Shown here: positions 15,221 to 22,572 of the stretch, one piece after another
Position numbering within the stretch: the stretch's first letter is position 1
Layout of the letters: every line of letters starts with the position of its first letter
From: UBA11663 sp049616325
Lineage (GTDB): Bacteria > Bacteroidota > Bacteroidia > Flavobacteriales_D > Sanyastnellaceae
Assembly (NCBI GenBank): GCA_049616325.1
Contig: JBMZHG010000009.1
Coordinates: forward strand, 1 to 64,000
Reading direction: 5' to 3'
DNA: 64,000 nt
Position numbers and translations under genes: made by a program
The notes under the pieces: generated by a model
Database searches by the model: none
What the model was told of the DNA's origin: nothing
What the model saw: the letters and a program-made list of their open reading frames with translations, nothing else

Positions 15221-15229
15221 GGGGGTGGA

Positions 15230-16507
15230 TTACATCCAGCCGTGACGCTGCGCCAACAAACCTTGCACTTCCTGCGCCACTTCCTCTTGGCCAAATCCCT
15301 CGAGAACGTCCCCAATGAAAGCTTGCACCATCAAAGCACGGGCAGCGCGATCCGCGATGCCACGCGACTTGAGGTAAAACAACGCTTCTTCGTCGAATTG
15401 ACCGACCGTGCAGCCGTGAGAACACTTCACGTCGTCCGCGTAAATCTCAAGCTCTGGCTTGGCATTGATGCTCGCGCCAGCGTCGGCCACGATGTTGGCG
15501 TTTTGCTGGTAAGCGTTGGTCTGCTGCGCATCTTCCCGAACGAAGACCTTGCCGTTGAACACCCCTGTCGAACGGTCGTACAAAATCCCTTTGTACAACT
15601 CACTCGAGGTGCAATGCGGCACGGTGTGATCCATGGTCGTGTGGTTGTCCACGTGCTCCTGGCCTTTGGGCAAGTACGCACCATGCATCACGGTGTGTGA
15701 CCCGCTTCCATGCTGGAGCACATTCAATTCGTTGCGGACCCAATGGCCTTGCACCGTGACGGTGTGAATTCGGAACGTGCTGTCCTTGTCTTGCGTCACG
15801 TGCTCGTGCGCCAAGTGAAATACGGCGCCTTGTTCGTGCTGGATTTTGTCCACGCCCAAACGCGCACCTGCCCCCACCTTTCCTTCAAGCACGGCATTCA
15901 CCATGCCGCTCGCGCCCTCCGGCGCAGAAGACCAAAGCACCACCTCTGCATGGGCATTGGCCCCAACCTCCACTCGGTGCCTCGGGCAGGACGCCACGTT
16001 CTCGCCTGTGGTGTGGTGGTGCACCAACACCGGGCGGTCGAGCACCACGCCATTTTCAAGGCTCAAGAACAAACCGTCCTGGGCGTACGCAGCGTGAACA
16101 GCTCCCACCCACTCGCGGGTGTGGTACGCCGACCAATCTTCGTCGCCTTTCACGATCCGGCCCTCTGCACCGGCTTGCGAAAGGGGCATGCACACCACCC
16201 CATCCGCGACGGGCAAGTCACATGCTTCCGGCACAACTTGGCCGTTCAGCAGCACGATGCGGTACGCGTCCAAGCCCGGAATGGGGTTGGACGGCACGTC
16301 CTCGGGCCACCCCGAAGGCGCAGGCGCAGTGCGCACCGGATTCACCAACATCGGCGTCAACGAGCTGTACTTCCAACGCTCGGACTTTCGCGTCGGCACC
16401 GGCAAGTCGGCCAGCGCTTGACGCCCGGCCTCCGCCAACGAAGCCGATCCCGAAGACGCAGCCAATCCGGCGACAAACGCCTGTGCTTGATCCTGGGCAG
16501 CGGCCAT
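15230..16507 (-). CDS. sufD: SufD, Fe-S scaffold subunit
   Basis: SufD joins SufB and the ATPase SufC in the scaffold on which clusters are built. The 425-residue sequence shows the C-terminal beta-helix and the family signature YADDVKCSHGCTVGQFDEEALFYL, with the conserved Cys and His pair, followed by a helical tail. The start ATG overlaps the sufC stop by one base. Confidence 0.93.
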   Translation of the reverse strand: MAAAQDQAQAFVAGLAASSGSASLAEAGRQALADLPVPTRKSERWKYSSLTPMLVNPVRTAPAPSGWPEDVPSNPIPGLDAYRIVLLNGQVVPEACDLPVADGVVCMPLSQAGAEGRIVKGDEDWSAYHTREWVGAVHAAYAQDGLFLSLENGVVLDRPVLVHHHTTGENVASCPRHRVEVGANAHAEVVLWSSAPEGASGMVNAVLEGKVGAGARLGVDKIQHEQGAVFHLAHEHVTQDKDSTFRIHTVTVQGHWVRNELNVLQHGSGSHTVMHGAYLPKGQEHVDNHTTMDHTVPHCTSSELYKGILYDRSTGVFNGKVFVREDAQQTNAYQQNANIVADAGASINAKPELEIYADDVKCSHGCTVGQFDEEALFYLKSRGIADRAARALMVQAFIGDVLEGFGQEEVAQEVQGLLAQRHGWM

Positions 16508-17256
16508 CAGGCGACGGGTTCTTTGATCCAGTCGTAGCCCTTCGCCTCGAGTTCGAGGGCGAGTTCTTTGGGGCCGGACTTGACGATTTGGCCGTCGCTC
16601 AACACGTGCACGTAATCCGGCACGATGTGGTCGAGGAGGCGCTGGTAGTGCGTGATCACAAGGAAAGAACGGCCCGCGTTGCGCATGGCGTTCACGCCTT
16701 CGGACACGATGCGGAGGGCGTCGATGTCGAGGCCGCTGTCCGTCTCGTCCAAGACGGCAAGCTTGGGCTCAAGCATGGCCATCTGGAAAATCTCGTTGCG
16801 CTTCTTTTCCCCACCCGAGAAGCCTTCGTTGACGCTGCGGTCGCGCAAGCGGCCGTCGAGCTCGACGAGGGCGGCCTTCTCCTTGACCATCGCGAGGAAG
16901 TCTTTGGCCGCGATGGGTTCGAGGCCTTGGTGCTCGCGCTTGGCGTTTACGGCGGCCTTCATGAAGTTCAGGTTGCTCACGCCGGGGATTTCTACAGGGT
17001 ACTGGAACGCCAAGAACAGGCCTTCGTGCGCCCGCTCGCTCGCGTCGAGCTCGAGCAGGTCGGCGCCGTCGAAGTCGACCGAGCCGGCCGTTACTTCGTA
17101 GTCTTCACGGCCGGCGAGGACCGACGCCAAGGTCGACTTGCCAGAACCGTTGGGGCCCATGATGGCGTGCACCTCTCCGGGACCGATTTGGAGGTTCAGT
17201 CCCTTGAGGATGGGGGTGTCTTCCACGCGCGCGTGGAGGTTGTTGATGGTCAGCAT
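16507..17256 (-). CDS. sufC: SufC, Fe-S assembly ATPase
   Basis: ABC-type ATPase of the SufBC2D complex. Walker A is GPNGSGKST near residue 35, the signature is FSGGEKKRNEI, Walker B is LAVLDETDSGLDIDAL, and the switch His is in LVITHYQR. The 249-residue length is standard. Start and stop codons overlap those of sufB and sufD by one base each, indicating translational coupling. Confidence 0.96.
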   Translation of the reverse strand: MLTINNLHARVEDTPILKGLNLQIGPGEVHAIMGPNGSGKSTLASVLAGREDYEVTAGSVDFDGADLLELDASERAHEGLFLAFQYPVEIPGVSNLNFMKAAVNAKREHQGLEPIAAKDFLAMVKEKAALVELDGRLRDRSVNEGFSGGEKKRNEIFQMAMLEPKLAVLDETDSGLDIDALRIVSEGVNAMRNAGRSFLVITHYQRLLDHIVPDYVHVLSDGQIVKSGPKELALELEAKGYDWIKEPVA

Positions 17257-18704
17257 TAGCCTACGGATCCTTCGAGTGAAATGGCCAGGAGCTTTTGGGC
17301 CTCAACGGCAAACTCCATGGGCAACTTGTTGAGCACCTCCTTGGCGTAGCCGTTGACGATCAGGCTGATGGCCTGCTCCTCGTCAATGCCACGCTGGAGG
17401 CAGTAAAAGATTTGATCTTCCCCAATCTTGCTGGTCGTCGCTTCGTGCTCGACTTGGGCCGTGGGGTTTTTCGTTTCGATGTACGGGAACGTGTGCGCGC
17501 CACAGCGGTCGGTCATCAGCAAGCTGTCGCATTGGCTGAAGTTCCGGGCATGGTCGGCGTTGGGCATGATTTGGACGAGCCCGCGGTAGCTGTTTTGGGA
17601 CTTGCCCGCAGAAATGCCCTTCGAAATGATGGTCGAACGCGTGCGCTTGCCCAAGTGAATCATCTTGGTACCCGTGTCCGCTTGTTGCATGTTGTTGGTG
17701 ACGGCCACGCTGTAGAATTCGCCCACGCTGTCGTCGCCTTTCAGCACGCAGCTGGGGTACTTCCACGTCACTGCACTTCCGGTTTCAACTTGCGTCCAGC
17801 TGATCTTCGAACGGGTGTGGCAAATGCCGCGCTTCGTCACGAAGTTGAAAACGCCTCCTTTGCCCTCCTCGTCGCCAGGGTACCAGTTCTGAACCGTGCT
17901 GTACTTGATCTCGGCGTCGTCGAGCGCGATGAGCTCCACCACGGCCGCGTGAAGTTGATTTTCGTCGCGCTGAGGCGCCGTGCACCCCTCGAGGTAGCTG
18001 ACGTAACTGCTCTCGTCGGCGACGACAAGTGTCCGCTCAAATTGGCCTGTGCCGCTTTCGTTGATGCGGAAGTACGTGCTCAGTTCCATCGGGCATTTGA
18101 CGCCTTTGGGGATGTAGCAGAACGACCCGTCCGTGAACACGGCCGAGTTGAGCGCCGCGTAAAAGTTGTCGCGGACCGGGACGACCGAGCCGAGGTACTT
18201 CTGGACCAGTTCCGGGTGCTCCTGCACGGCCTCGCTCATGCTGCAGAAGATGATGCCAAGTTCCGCGAGTTTGTCCTTGAAAGACGTGGCCACGCTGACG
18301 CTGTCCATCACAAAATCCACCGCCACACCGCTCAAGCGCTTCTGCTCCTCGAGCGAAATCCCCAGCTTGTCCATGGTCTTGCGCAACTCCGGGTCCACCT
18401 CGTCGAGGGAGGCGAGCTCCTTCTTCTGCTTGGGGGCCGCGTAGTAGCTGATGGCCTGGAAATCGGGCTTCTCGTATTGGAGGTGAGGCCACTCCGGCTC
18501 CACCATGGCTTGCCACGTCTCGAACGCCTTGAGGCGCCACTCAAGGAGCCACTCCGGTTCGTTCTTCTTCGCGCTGATCAGCCGGATGATGTCTTCGTTG
18601 AGTCCCGCCGGGGCCTTGTCCGAGTCGATGTCCGTCGTGAACCCAAACTCGTAGGCCTTTCCCGTAACCTCTTCCAGAATCTTATCTTCTCCGTCGTACG
18701 CCAT
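17256..18704 (-). CDS. sufB: SufB, Fe-S scaffold subunit
   Basis: The main scaffold protein for cluster assembly, 482 residues. Family blocks include GVKCPMELSTYFRIN, YLEGCTAPQRDENQLHAAVVEL and the C-terminal HEATTSKIGEDQIFYCLQRG. The cysteine in YLEGC corresponds to the region that receives sulfur. It begins 23 bases after sufA and is translationally coupled to sufC. Confidence 0.96.
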   Translation of the reverse strand: MAYDGEDKILEEVTGKAYEFGFTTDIDSDKAPAGLNEDIIRLISAKKNEPEWLLEWRLKAFETWQAMVEPEWPHLQYEKPDFQAISYYAAPKQKKELASLDEVDPELRKTMDKLGISLEEQKRLSGVAVDFVMDSVSVATSFKDKLAELGIIFCSMSEAVQEHPELVQKYLGSVVPVRDNFYAALNSAVFTDGSFCYIPKGVKCPMELSTYFRINESGTGQFERTLVVADESSYVSYLEGCTAPQRDENQLHAAVVELIALDDAEIKYSTVQNWYPGDEEGKGGVFNFVTKRGICHTRSKISWTQVETGSAVTWKYPSCVLKGDDSVGEFYSVAVTNNMQQADTGTKMIHLGKRTRSTIISKGISAGKSQNSYRGLVQIMPNADHARNFSQCDSLLMTDRCGAHTFPYIETKNPTAQVEHEATTSKIGEDQIFYCLQRGIDEEQAISLIVNGYAKEVLNKLPMEFAVEAQKLLAISLEGSVG

Positions 18705-18727
18705 CTTGCTTGCTGTCCTGTGATTCG

Positions 18728-19054
18728 TTAGAGTGAAAAACTCTCTCCGCAGCCGCAGGTTCGATTGGCGTTGGGGTTGTGGAACTCAAAACCCTTCCCG
18801 TTCAGGCCGCCGCTGTACTGCAGCTCGGTGCCAACGAGGTAGAGAAAACTCTTCTTGTCCACCACGACCTTGACGCCGTTGTCCTCGAAAACTTGGTCGT
18901 CGTCGTTCATCTGGTGGTCGAAATCCAATTGGTACATCAACCCACTGCATCCGCCGCCTTTGACGCCGACGCGCACAAAGCTCCCGTTGGGTCGGCCCTC
19001 CTCCGCGAGCAAGCGTTGCACTTGATCCCGGGCGTTGTCGTTGACTTTGATCAT
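18728..19054 (-). CDS. sufA: A-type Fe-S carrier SufA/IscA
   Basis: A 108-residue A-type carrier that hands clusters to client proteins. The three conserved cysteines are present as GGGCSGL (Cys36) and TCGCGES (Cys100, Cys102). The open frame extends 48 codons upstream, but the ATG at 19054 gives the normal family length. It is the first gene of the SUF operon, with a promoter box about 45 bases upstream and a small GC-rich palindrome in the leader. Confidence 0.93.
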   Translation of the reverse strand: MIKVNDNARDQVQRLLAEEGRPNGSFVRVGVKGGGCSGLMYQLDFDHQMNDDDQVFEDNGVKVVVDKKSFLYLVGTELQYSGGLNGKGFEFHNPNANRTCGCGESFSL

Positions 19055-19082
19055 GGTTTGTGGAAAAACTGGCGCAAAAATA

Positions 19083-19095
19083 CCCCATTTGGGGG
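19083..19095. promoter_or_regulatory. C4-ATTT-G5 palindrome in the sufA leader
   Basis: On the sufA strand the leader begins with CCCCCAAATGGGG followed by TATTTTT a few bases after the -7 box. A short hairpin is possible. A similar element sits at the same place in the rplM leader. Confidence 0.35.
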
Positions 19096-19098
19096 AGG

Positions 19099-19106
19099 CA
19101 AAGGTA
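19099..19106 (-). promoter_or_regulatory. -7 box TACCTTTG of the suf operon
   Basis: A perfect TAnnTTTG box, with a TTTG about 18 bases upstream as a possible -33 element. Here the ATG is 44 bases downstream, so this transcript would have a leader. Confidence 0.65.
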
Positions 19107-19162
19107 CGTTGTTTGGATTGATTCCAAATAAGCCAATGCCCCTGATTCCGCCGGCTGCGTCG

Positions 19163-19170
19163 CATCTTTG
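19163..19170 (+). promoter_or_regulatory. -7-like box CATCTTTG of ftsX
   Basis: It differs from TAnnTTTG only at the first base and ends four bases before the ATG at 19175. The same variant precedes the superoxide dismutase gene. Confidence 0.45.
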
Positions 19171-19174
19171 GGGC

Positions 19175-20044
19175 ATGCCCGGTGCTCGCTCGCCTCAACC
19201 CCGTCGCTCACGCGCCCAACTCACGACCCAGTTTACCACGGTTGTGGGAATGTCCTTGACGTTGTTTATGCTTGGAATGGTGGGGCTTGCCGGGCTTCTC
19301 GGAAGGTGGGCCTCCACCCAACTTCGCCAGCAAGTCCACGTTCAAGTGTACTTGCAACGGGACTTGAGCCCGGGCCAAATCGACGCCGCCCGCCTCGCGC
19401 TCACGGCCGACCCCAGCGTGGCCGCCGCGACCTACCTCGACCCGGAGGAAGCCGCTGCTGAGCTCGAAGCTGAACTTGGCGAATCGTTCGTGTCCTTTCT
19501 CGGGTACGTGCCCCTGCCCCCGGTCGTCGACGTCGTGGTTCGGCCGGACCACGCCACGCCGGATGCCCTTGCCGCGGCTGCGGAACGGTTTGAAGCCACG
19601 CAAGGCGTCTCCGACGTGGCATGGCACCGCGATTTGCTCAGCGCGATGCAAGCGGGAATCGACCGGTTGATGCCTGTGTTGACGGCCGCCGCCGCGATTT
19701 GTCTGCTGGTCGCGCTCGCCCTGCTCAACAACACCATTCGCCTGACCGTCTTTGCCCGCCGCTTCCTCATTCGAAACATGCAACTCGTGGGGGCGCGACC
19801 GCGTCTTGTGCGGCGGCCCTTCGTCGTCCAGGGTCTGCTCCTGGGAGCGACTTCGGGACTGCTTGCCTTTGCCAGCACGCTCGCGCTTCTGACTTGGTTC
19901 CAGGCCCAGCTCGGCACGCTTACCTGGCCTTGGATTGGCGCCCTGGCCGGCATCTTTGTCGCCACCGGCAGCCTTCTCGGCGCCGGCTTCAGCAGCGTCG
20001 CCGTGAACCGATACCTCCGTGCCGACTTGTCGCAATTGCATTGA
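19175..20044 (+). CDS. ftsX: Cell division permease FtsX
   Basis: A 289-residue FtsX-type ABC permease that, with FtsE, links division to peptidoglycan hydrolysis. It has a first membrane helix near residues 20-45 (TTVVGMSLTLFMLGMVGLAGLLG), a periplasmic loop of about 110 residues, and three C-terminal helices with the FARRFLIRNMQLVGARPRLVRRPF coupling segment. An in-frame ATG at 19136 is possible, but the promoter-to-start spacing favours 19175. DUF3098 and uppP follow, an order typical of Bacteroidota. FtsE is not in the window. Confidence 0.88.
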   Translation: MPGARSPQPRRSRAQLTTQFTTVVGMSLTLFMLGMVGLAGLLGRWASTQLRQQVHVQVYLQRDLSPGQIDAARLALTADPSVAAATYLDPEEAAAELEAELGESFVSFLGYVPLPPVVDVVVRPDHATPDALAAAAERFEATQGVSDVAWHRDLLSAMQAGIDRLMPVLTAAAAICLLVALALLNNTIRLTVFARRFLIRNMQLVGARPRLVRRPFVVQGLLLGATSGLLAFASTLALLTWFQAQLGTLTWPWIGALAGIFVATGSLLGAGFSSVAVNRYLRADLSQLH

Positions 20045-20065
20045 CCTTGTTGGCAAGCCGCGCCG

Positions 20066-20073
20066 TATTTTCG
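20066..20073 (+). promoter_or_regulatory. -7 box TATTTTCG of the DUF3098 gene
   Basis: A one-mismatch TAnnTTTG box ends four bases before the ATG at 20078, with TTGTTG about 16-19 bases upstream. Confidence 0.45.
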
Positions 20074-20077
20074 ACCC

Positions 20078-20314
20078 ATGAACAGCACCCCAGAGACCCC
20101 CACGAACTTTGCGTTTGGCCGAAGCAACTACATGTGGCTCGGCATCGGAATCGCCGTGTTGGCAGTGGGCTACCTCCTCATGAGCGGCGGCGGATCGGAC
20201 GACCCCAATGTGTTTGACGAAAGCATCTTCAGTTTCCGTCGCATCACCCTCGCGCCCACTGTGGTGCTGGCCGGCTACGGCGTGATTTTCTACGCCATCC
20301 TCAAGAAGAGCTGA
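20078..20314 (+). CDS. DUF3098 small membrane protein
   Basis: A 78-residue protein with two predicted membrane helices (about residues 18-36 and 57-75) and the motif FAFGRSNYMWLGIGI typical of DUF3098. Family members are found between ftsX and uppP in many Bacteroidota, as here. The function is not known; a link to envelope growth is inferred only from gene order. Confidence 0.88.
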   Translation: MNSTPETPTNFAFGRSNYMWLGIGIAVLAVGYLLMSGGGSDDPNVFDESIFSFRRITLAPTVVLAGYGVIFYAILKKS

Positions 20315-20315
20315 G

Positions 20316-21107
20316 TTGGAGACCCTCTCCTACCTCATCCTCGGCCTCGTTCAGGGCCTCACTGAATTTCTTCCTGTCTCGAGTTCAGGCCACCTTACCC
20401 TTGGGCAATCCTTGCTCGGCCTCGGCGAAGAAGACCTGACGTTCACCGTCCTCGTGCACGCCGCCACTGCCTTGAGCACCGTAGTGGTGTTCCGCAAAGA
20501 CATCTTGAGCCTCGTCCGCGACGTGTTCGCTACGGCCGACTCCGGCGCCCGGGCGCGGTCTTATGCCGGACTCCTTTTGCTCAGTGCCGTCCCGGCGGCG
20601 GCTGTTGGCCTCGGCTTCAAGGACGCCATCGAGTCGCTTGCCTCACCGCGATTCGTGGGCGCGATGTTGTGTCTCACCGCCGGCATCCTGTTCCTGTCAC
20701 AGCGCGCAACTGCTGGAAATCGTCCCCTCGGAGCGCGTCGCGCACTCGGCATCGGACTCGCGCAGGCGTTCGCCATCCTTCCCGGCATCAGCCGCTCCGG
20801 AAGCACCATTGGCGCTGCCTTGATGCTCGGCATCTCCCGCGAAGAAGCCGCGCGCTTTTCCTTCCTCATGGCGCTCATCCCCATTGGGGGCGCCACGTTG
20901 CTCACGCTCAAGGACCTCCTCGAACAGCCCGCCGTGGCCGACGCCGCAGCCAGTCCTTGGCTTGGCTACACGGTCGGCACCGCCGCGGCCTTTGCGAGCG
21001 GTTGGGCCGCATGCACGTGGATGATTCGGTTGGTGAAGCGCAGCAATTTGGCAGGTTTTGGGGCGTACTGCTTGGCCGTGGGCGTGCTCGCGCTCATCTT
21101 TGGGTAA
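20316..21107 (+). CDS. uppP: Undecaprenyl-diphosphate phosphatase UppP
   Basis: Recycles the lipid carrier for cell-wall synthesis by removing a phosphate from undecaprenyl diphosphate at the membrane. The 263-residue sequence has both active-site motifs, QGLTEFLPVSSSGH near residue 13 and PGISRSGSTIGAAL near residue 153, and about eight membrane helices. The start is TTG, one base after the DUF3098 stop; no later start preserves the first motif. It is translationally linked to DUF3098. Confidence 0.94.
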   Translation: METLSYLILGLVQGLTEFLPVSSSGHLTLGQSLLGLGEEDLTFTVLVHAATALSTVVVFRKDILSLVRDVFATADSGARARSYAGLLLLSAVPAAAVGLGFKDAIESLASPRFVGAMLCLTAGILFLSQRATAGNRPLGARRALGIGLAQAFAILPGISRSGSTIGAALMLGISREEAARFSFLMALIPIGGATLLTLKDLLEQPAVADAAASPWLGYTVGTAAAFASGWAACTWMIRLVKRSNLAGFGAYCLAVGVLALIFG

Positions 21108-21116
21108 ACCCTGAAC

Positions 21117-21698
21117 ATGGCCCTTTCTCGATTTCTCGCGGCTTCAGCCGTCGCACTGCTTTTCGCAACGACCGGCTGCGTCGAAGTGACATTTCCAGAA
21201 CCGATGCCCGCAGGCAAGAAGGACCTGACGGAGTTTCCCAAAGCTTGGCAAGGCACGTGGACGTCCCACGTTGCGGGCGCTGAGGCGGCCGGAGAGGACG
21301 AGATCATGGTCATCCTCACGGACCGCATCAAGGGAGATCCGAGGAGTGACGATTTGGTCTTGAGCCAAAACTGCACCCTCCGCAAATTGGGCCGGCGCCT
21401 TGTGCTCAGCCTGCCACAGGAAGAGGGCGAACGGTACACCGCACTCGTCGCGGAACGCCACGGCCAAACCCTGACTGTCAAGACGTTTGACCCGGAAGAG
21501 CAGGGCGAAATTGACGGCTGGGAGGAGCTCCTAGGGCACGACCGCGTGGTCAAAATTCACAAGAAGGACAACCCCACGAAGAAATTGAAGGAGGTGCAGC
21601 TCAATCCCAAGAACCGCTGCCAATTCCGCAAACTCGTGAAGCACGGCACCACCGAATTGGTGACGTACACAACGGTCCCTGAAGGAACCGCACCCTAA
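21117..21698 (+). CDS. Hypothetical lipoprotein
   Basis: A 193-residue protein with a lipoprotein signal ending ATTGC. The mature part begins with a Pro-rich segment, then has a basic and acidic mix without a recognised domain (WQGTWTSH... suggests a lipocalin-like or DUF-type strand pattern, but this is weak). It starts nine bases after uppP and is likely co-transcribed with the ftsX-DUF3098-uppP genes. It is convergent with the superoxide dismutase gene, five bases apart. Function is unknown. Confidence 0.75.
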   Translation: MALSRFLAASAVALLFATTGCVEVTFPEPMPAGKKDLTEFPKAWQGTWTSHVAGAEAAGEDEIMVILTDRIKGDPRSDDLVLSQNCTLRKLGRRLVLSLPQEEGERYTALVAERHGQTLTVKTFDPEEQGEIDGWEELLGHDRVVKIHKKDNPTKKLKEVQLNPKNRCQFRKLVKHGTTELVTYTTVPEGTAP

Positions 21699-21703
21699 GG
21701 CGC

Positions 21704-22456
21704 TTAACGCACCAGACCCCTCGCGTTCCCGAGGCGCAGTGCAACCGATTCCCAATTCACCAAGCCCAGGAAAGCTTGGATGTAGTCGGTGCGGCGGTTT
21801 TGGTAATTGAGGTAGTACGCGTGTTCCCAAACATCCATGCCAAGGATGGGCGTCCCCGCACGCTCCACGCATTGCGTCATGAGCGGGTTGTCCTGATTGG
21901 CGGTGCTGGTCACCTCGAGCTTGCCCTCGCCGTTGACGATGAGCCAAGCCCAGCCGCTTCCAAACTGCTTGGCGCCCGCTTGGGCGAACGCGGCCGCGAA
22001 CGCCTCCACCCCGCCCAAGTCCCGTGTGATCAATTCCGCGAGGTCGCCTTCGGGAGCTTCAGGACCACCCGGGCGCAAAACTTCCCAGTACAAGGTGTGG
22101 TTGTAGTGCCCGCCGCCGTTGTTGCGGAGCCCTGCATTTTCAGGGGACACCCGCGCCAGAAGAGATTCGAGGCTGCCGTCATGCGCGACCGACACGCCGT
22201 CGAGCGCCGCGTTGAGTTTTCGAACGTAGCCTGCGTGGTGCTTCCCGTGGTGGATTTCCATGGTCGCCGCGTCAATGCCTGGAGCCAGCGCGTCCGTCGC
22301 GAAGCCAAGGGCCGGGAGCGCAAACGTCTCTGGGCCGAAAGTGGTGTTCGAAGTCGTTTGGCCCTCAGACTCTTCGGGAGCACATCCCATCCAAGGAGTG
22401 AGCACCAAACCCGCACCTGCCGCGCCGGTGATTTTTAGAAACGTTCGCTTGTCCAT
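21704..22456 (-). CDS. Exported Fe/Mn-type superoxide dismutase, likely Mn
   Basis: The 250-residue product converts superoxide to peroxide and oxygen. Metal ligands are His69 (MEIHHGKHH), His120 (GGHYNHTLYW), Asp208 and His212 (DVWEHAYY). Glycine at the position of the Fe-type Gln, and Gln188 in NQDNPL, point to manganese. Unlike the common cytoplasmic enzyme it has an N-terminal export signal with a near twin-arginine start (MDKRTFLKITG) and a lipobox-like PWMGC at Cys25, so it is probably a lipoprotein outside the cytoplasm. The predicted mature enzyme begins near residue 45. A CATCTTTG box ends four bases before the ATG. Confidence 0.9.
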   Translation of the reverse strand: MDKRTFLKITGAAGAGLVLTPWMGCAPEESEGQTTSNTTFGPETFALPALGFATDALAPGIDAATMEIHHGKHHAGYVRKLNAALDGVSVAHDGSLESLLARVSPENAGLRNNGGGHYNHTLYWEVLRPGGPEAPEGDLAELITRDLGGVEAFAAAFAQAGAKQFGSGWAWLIVNGEGKLEVTSTANQDNPLMTQCVERAGTPILGMDVWEHAYYLNYQNRRTDYIQAFLGLVNWESVALRLGNARGLVR

Positions 22457-22460
22457 GAGA

Positions 22461-22468
22461 CAAAGATG
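22461..22468 (-). promoter_or_regulatory. -7-like box CATCTTTG of the superoxide dismutase gene
   Basis: One mismatch to TAnnTTTG, ending four bases before the ATG at 22456. Confidence 0.4.
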
Positions 22469-22572
22469 AACAGGAATGCGTTCCCTTCGCGGGTGTGCAC
22501 GACCCGGTGTGAAAAGAAGAGCACACGAGCCCCTCCAAACCTTTGCCGCGCAAACGAACTTTCAACAACCCG

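Noticed and set aside
17295..18731. A 478-codon plus-strand frame opposite sufB
   Set aside because: sufB is unmistakable on the other strand; the shadow frame is Val/Arg/His-rich and matches nothing.
20316..20318. Rejecting the TTG start of uppP in favour of a later ATG
   Set aside because: Any later start would delete the first active-site motif, so the TTG is kept.
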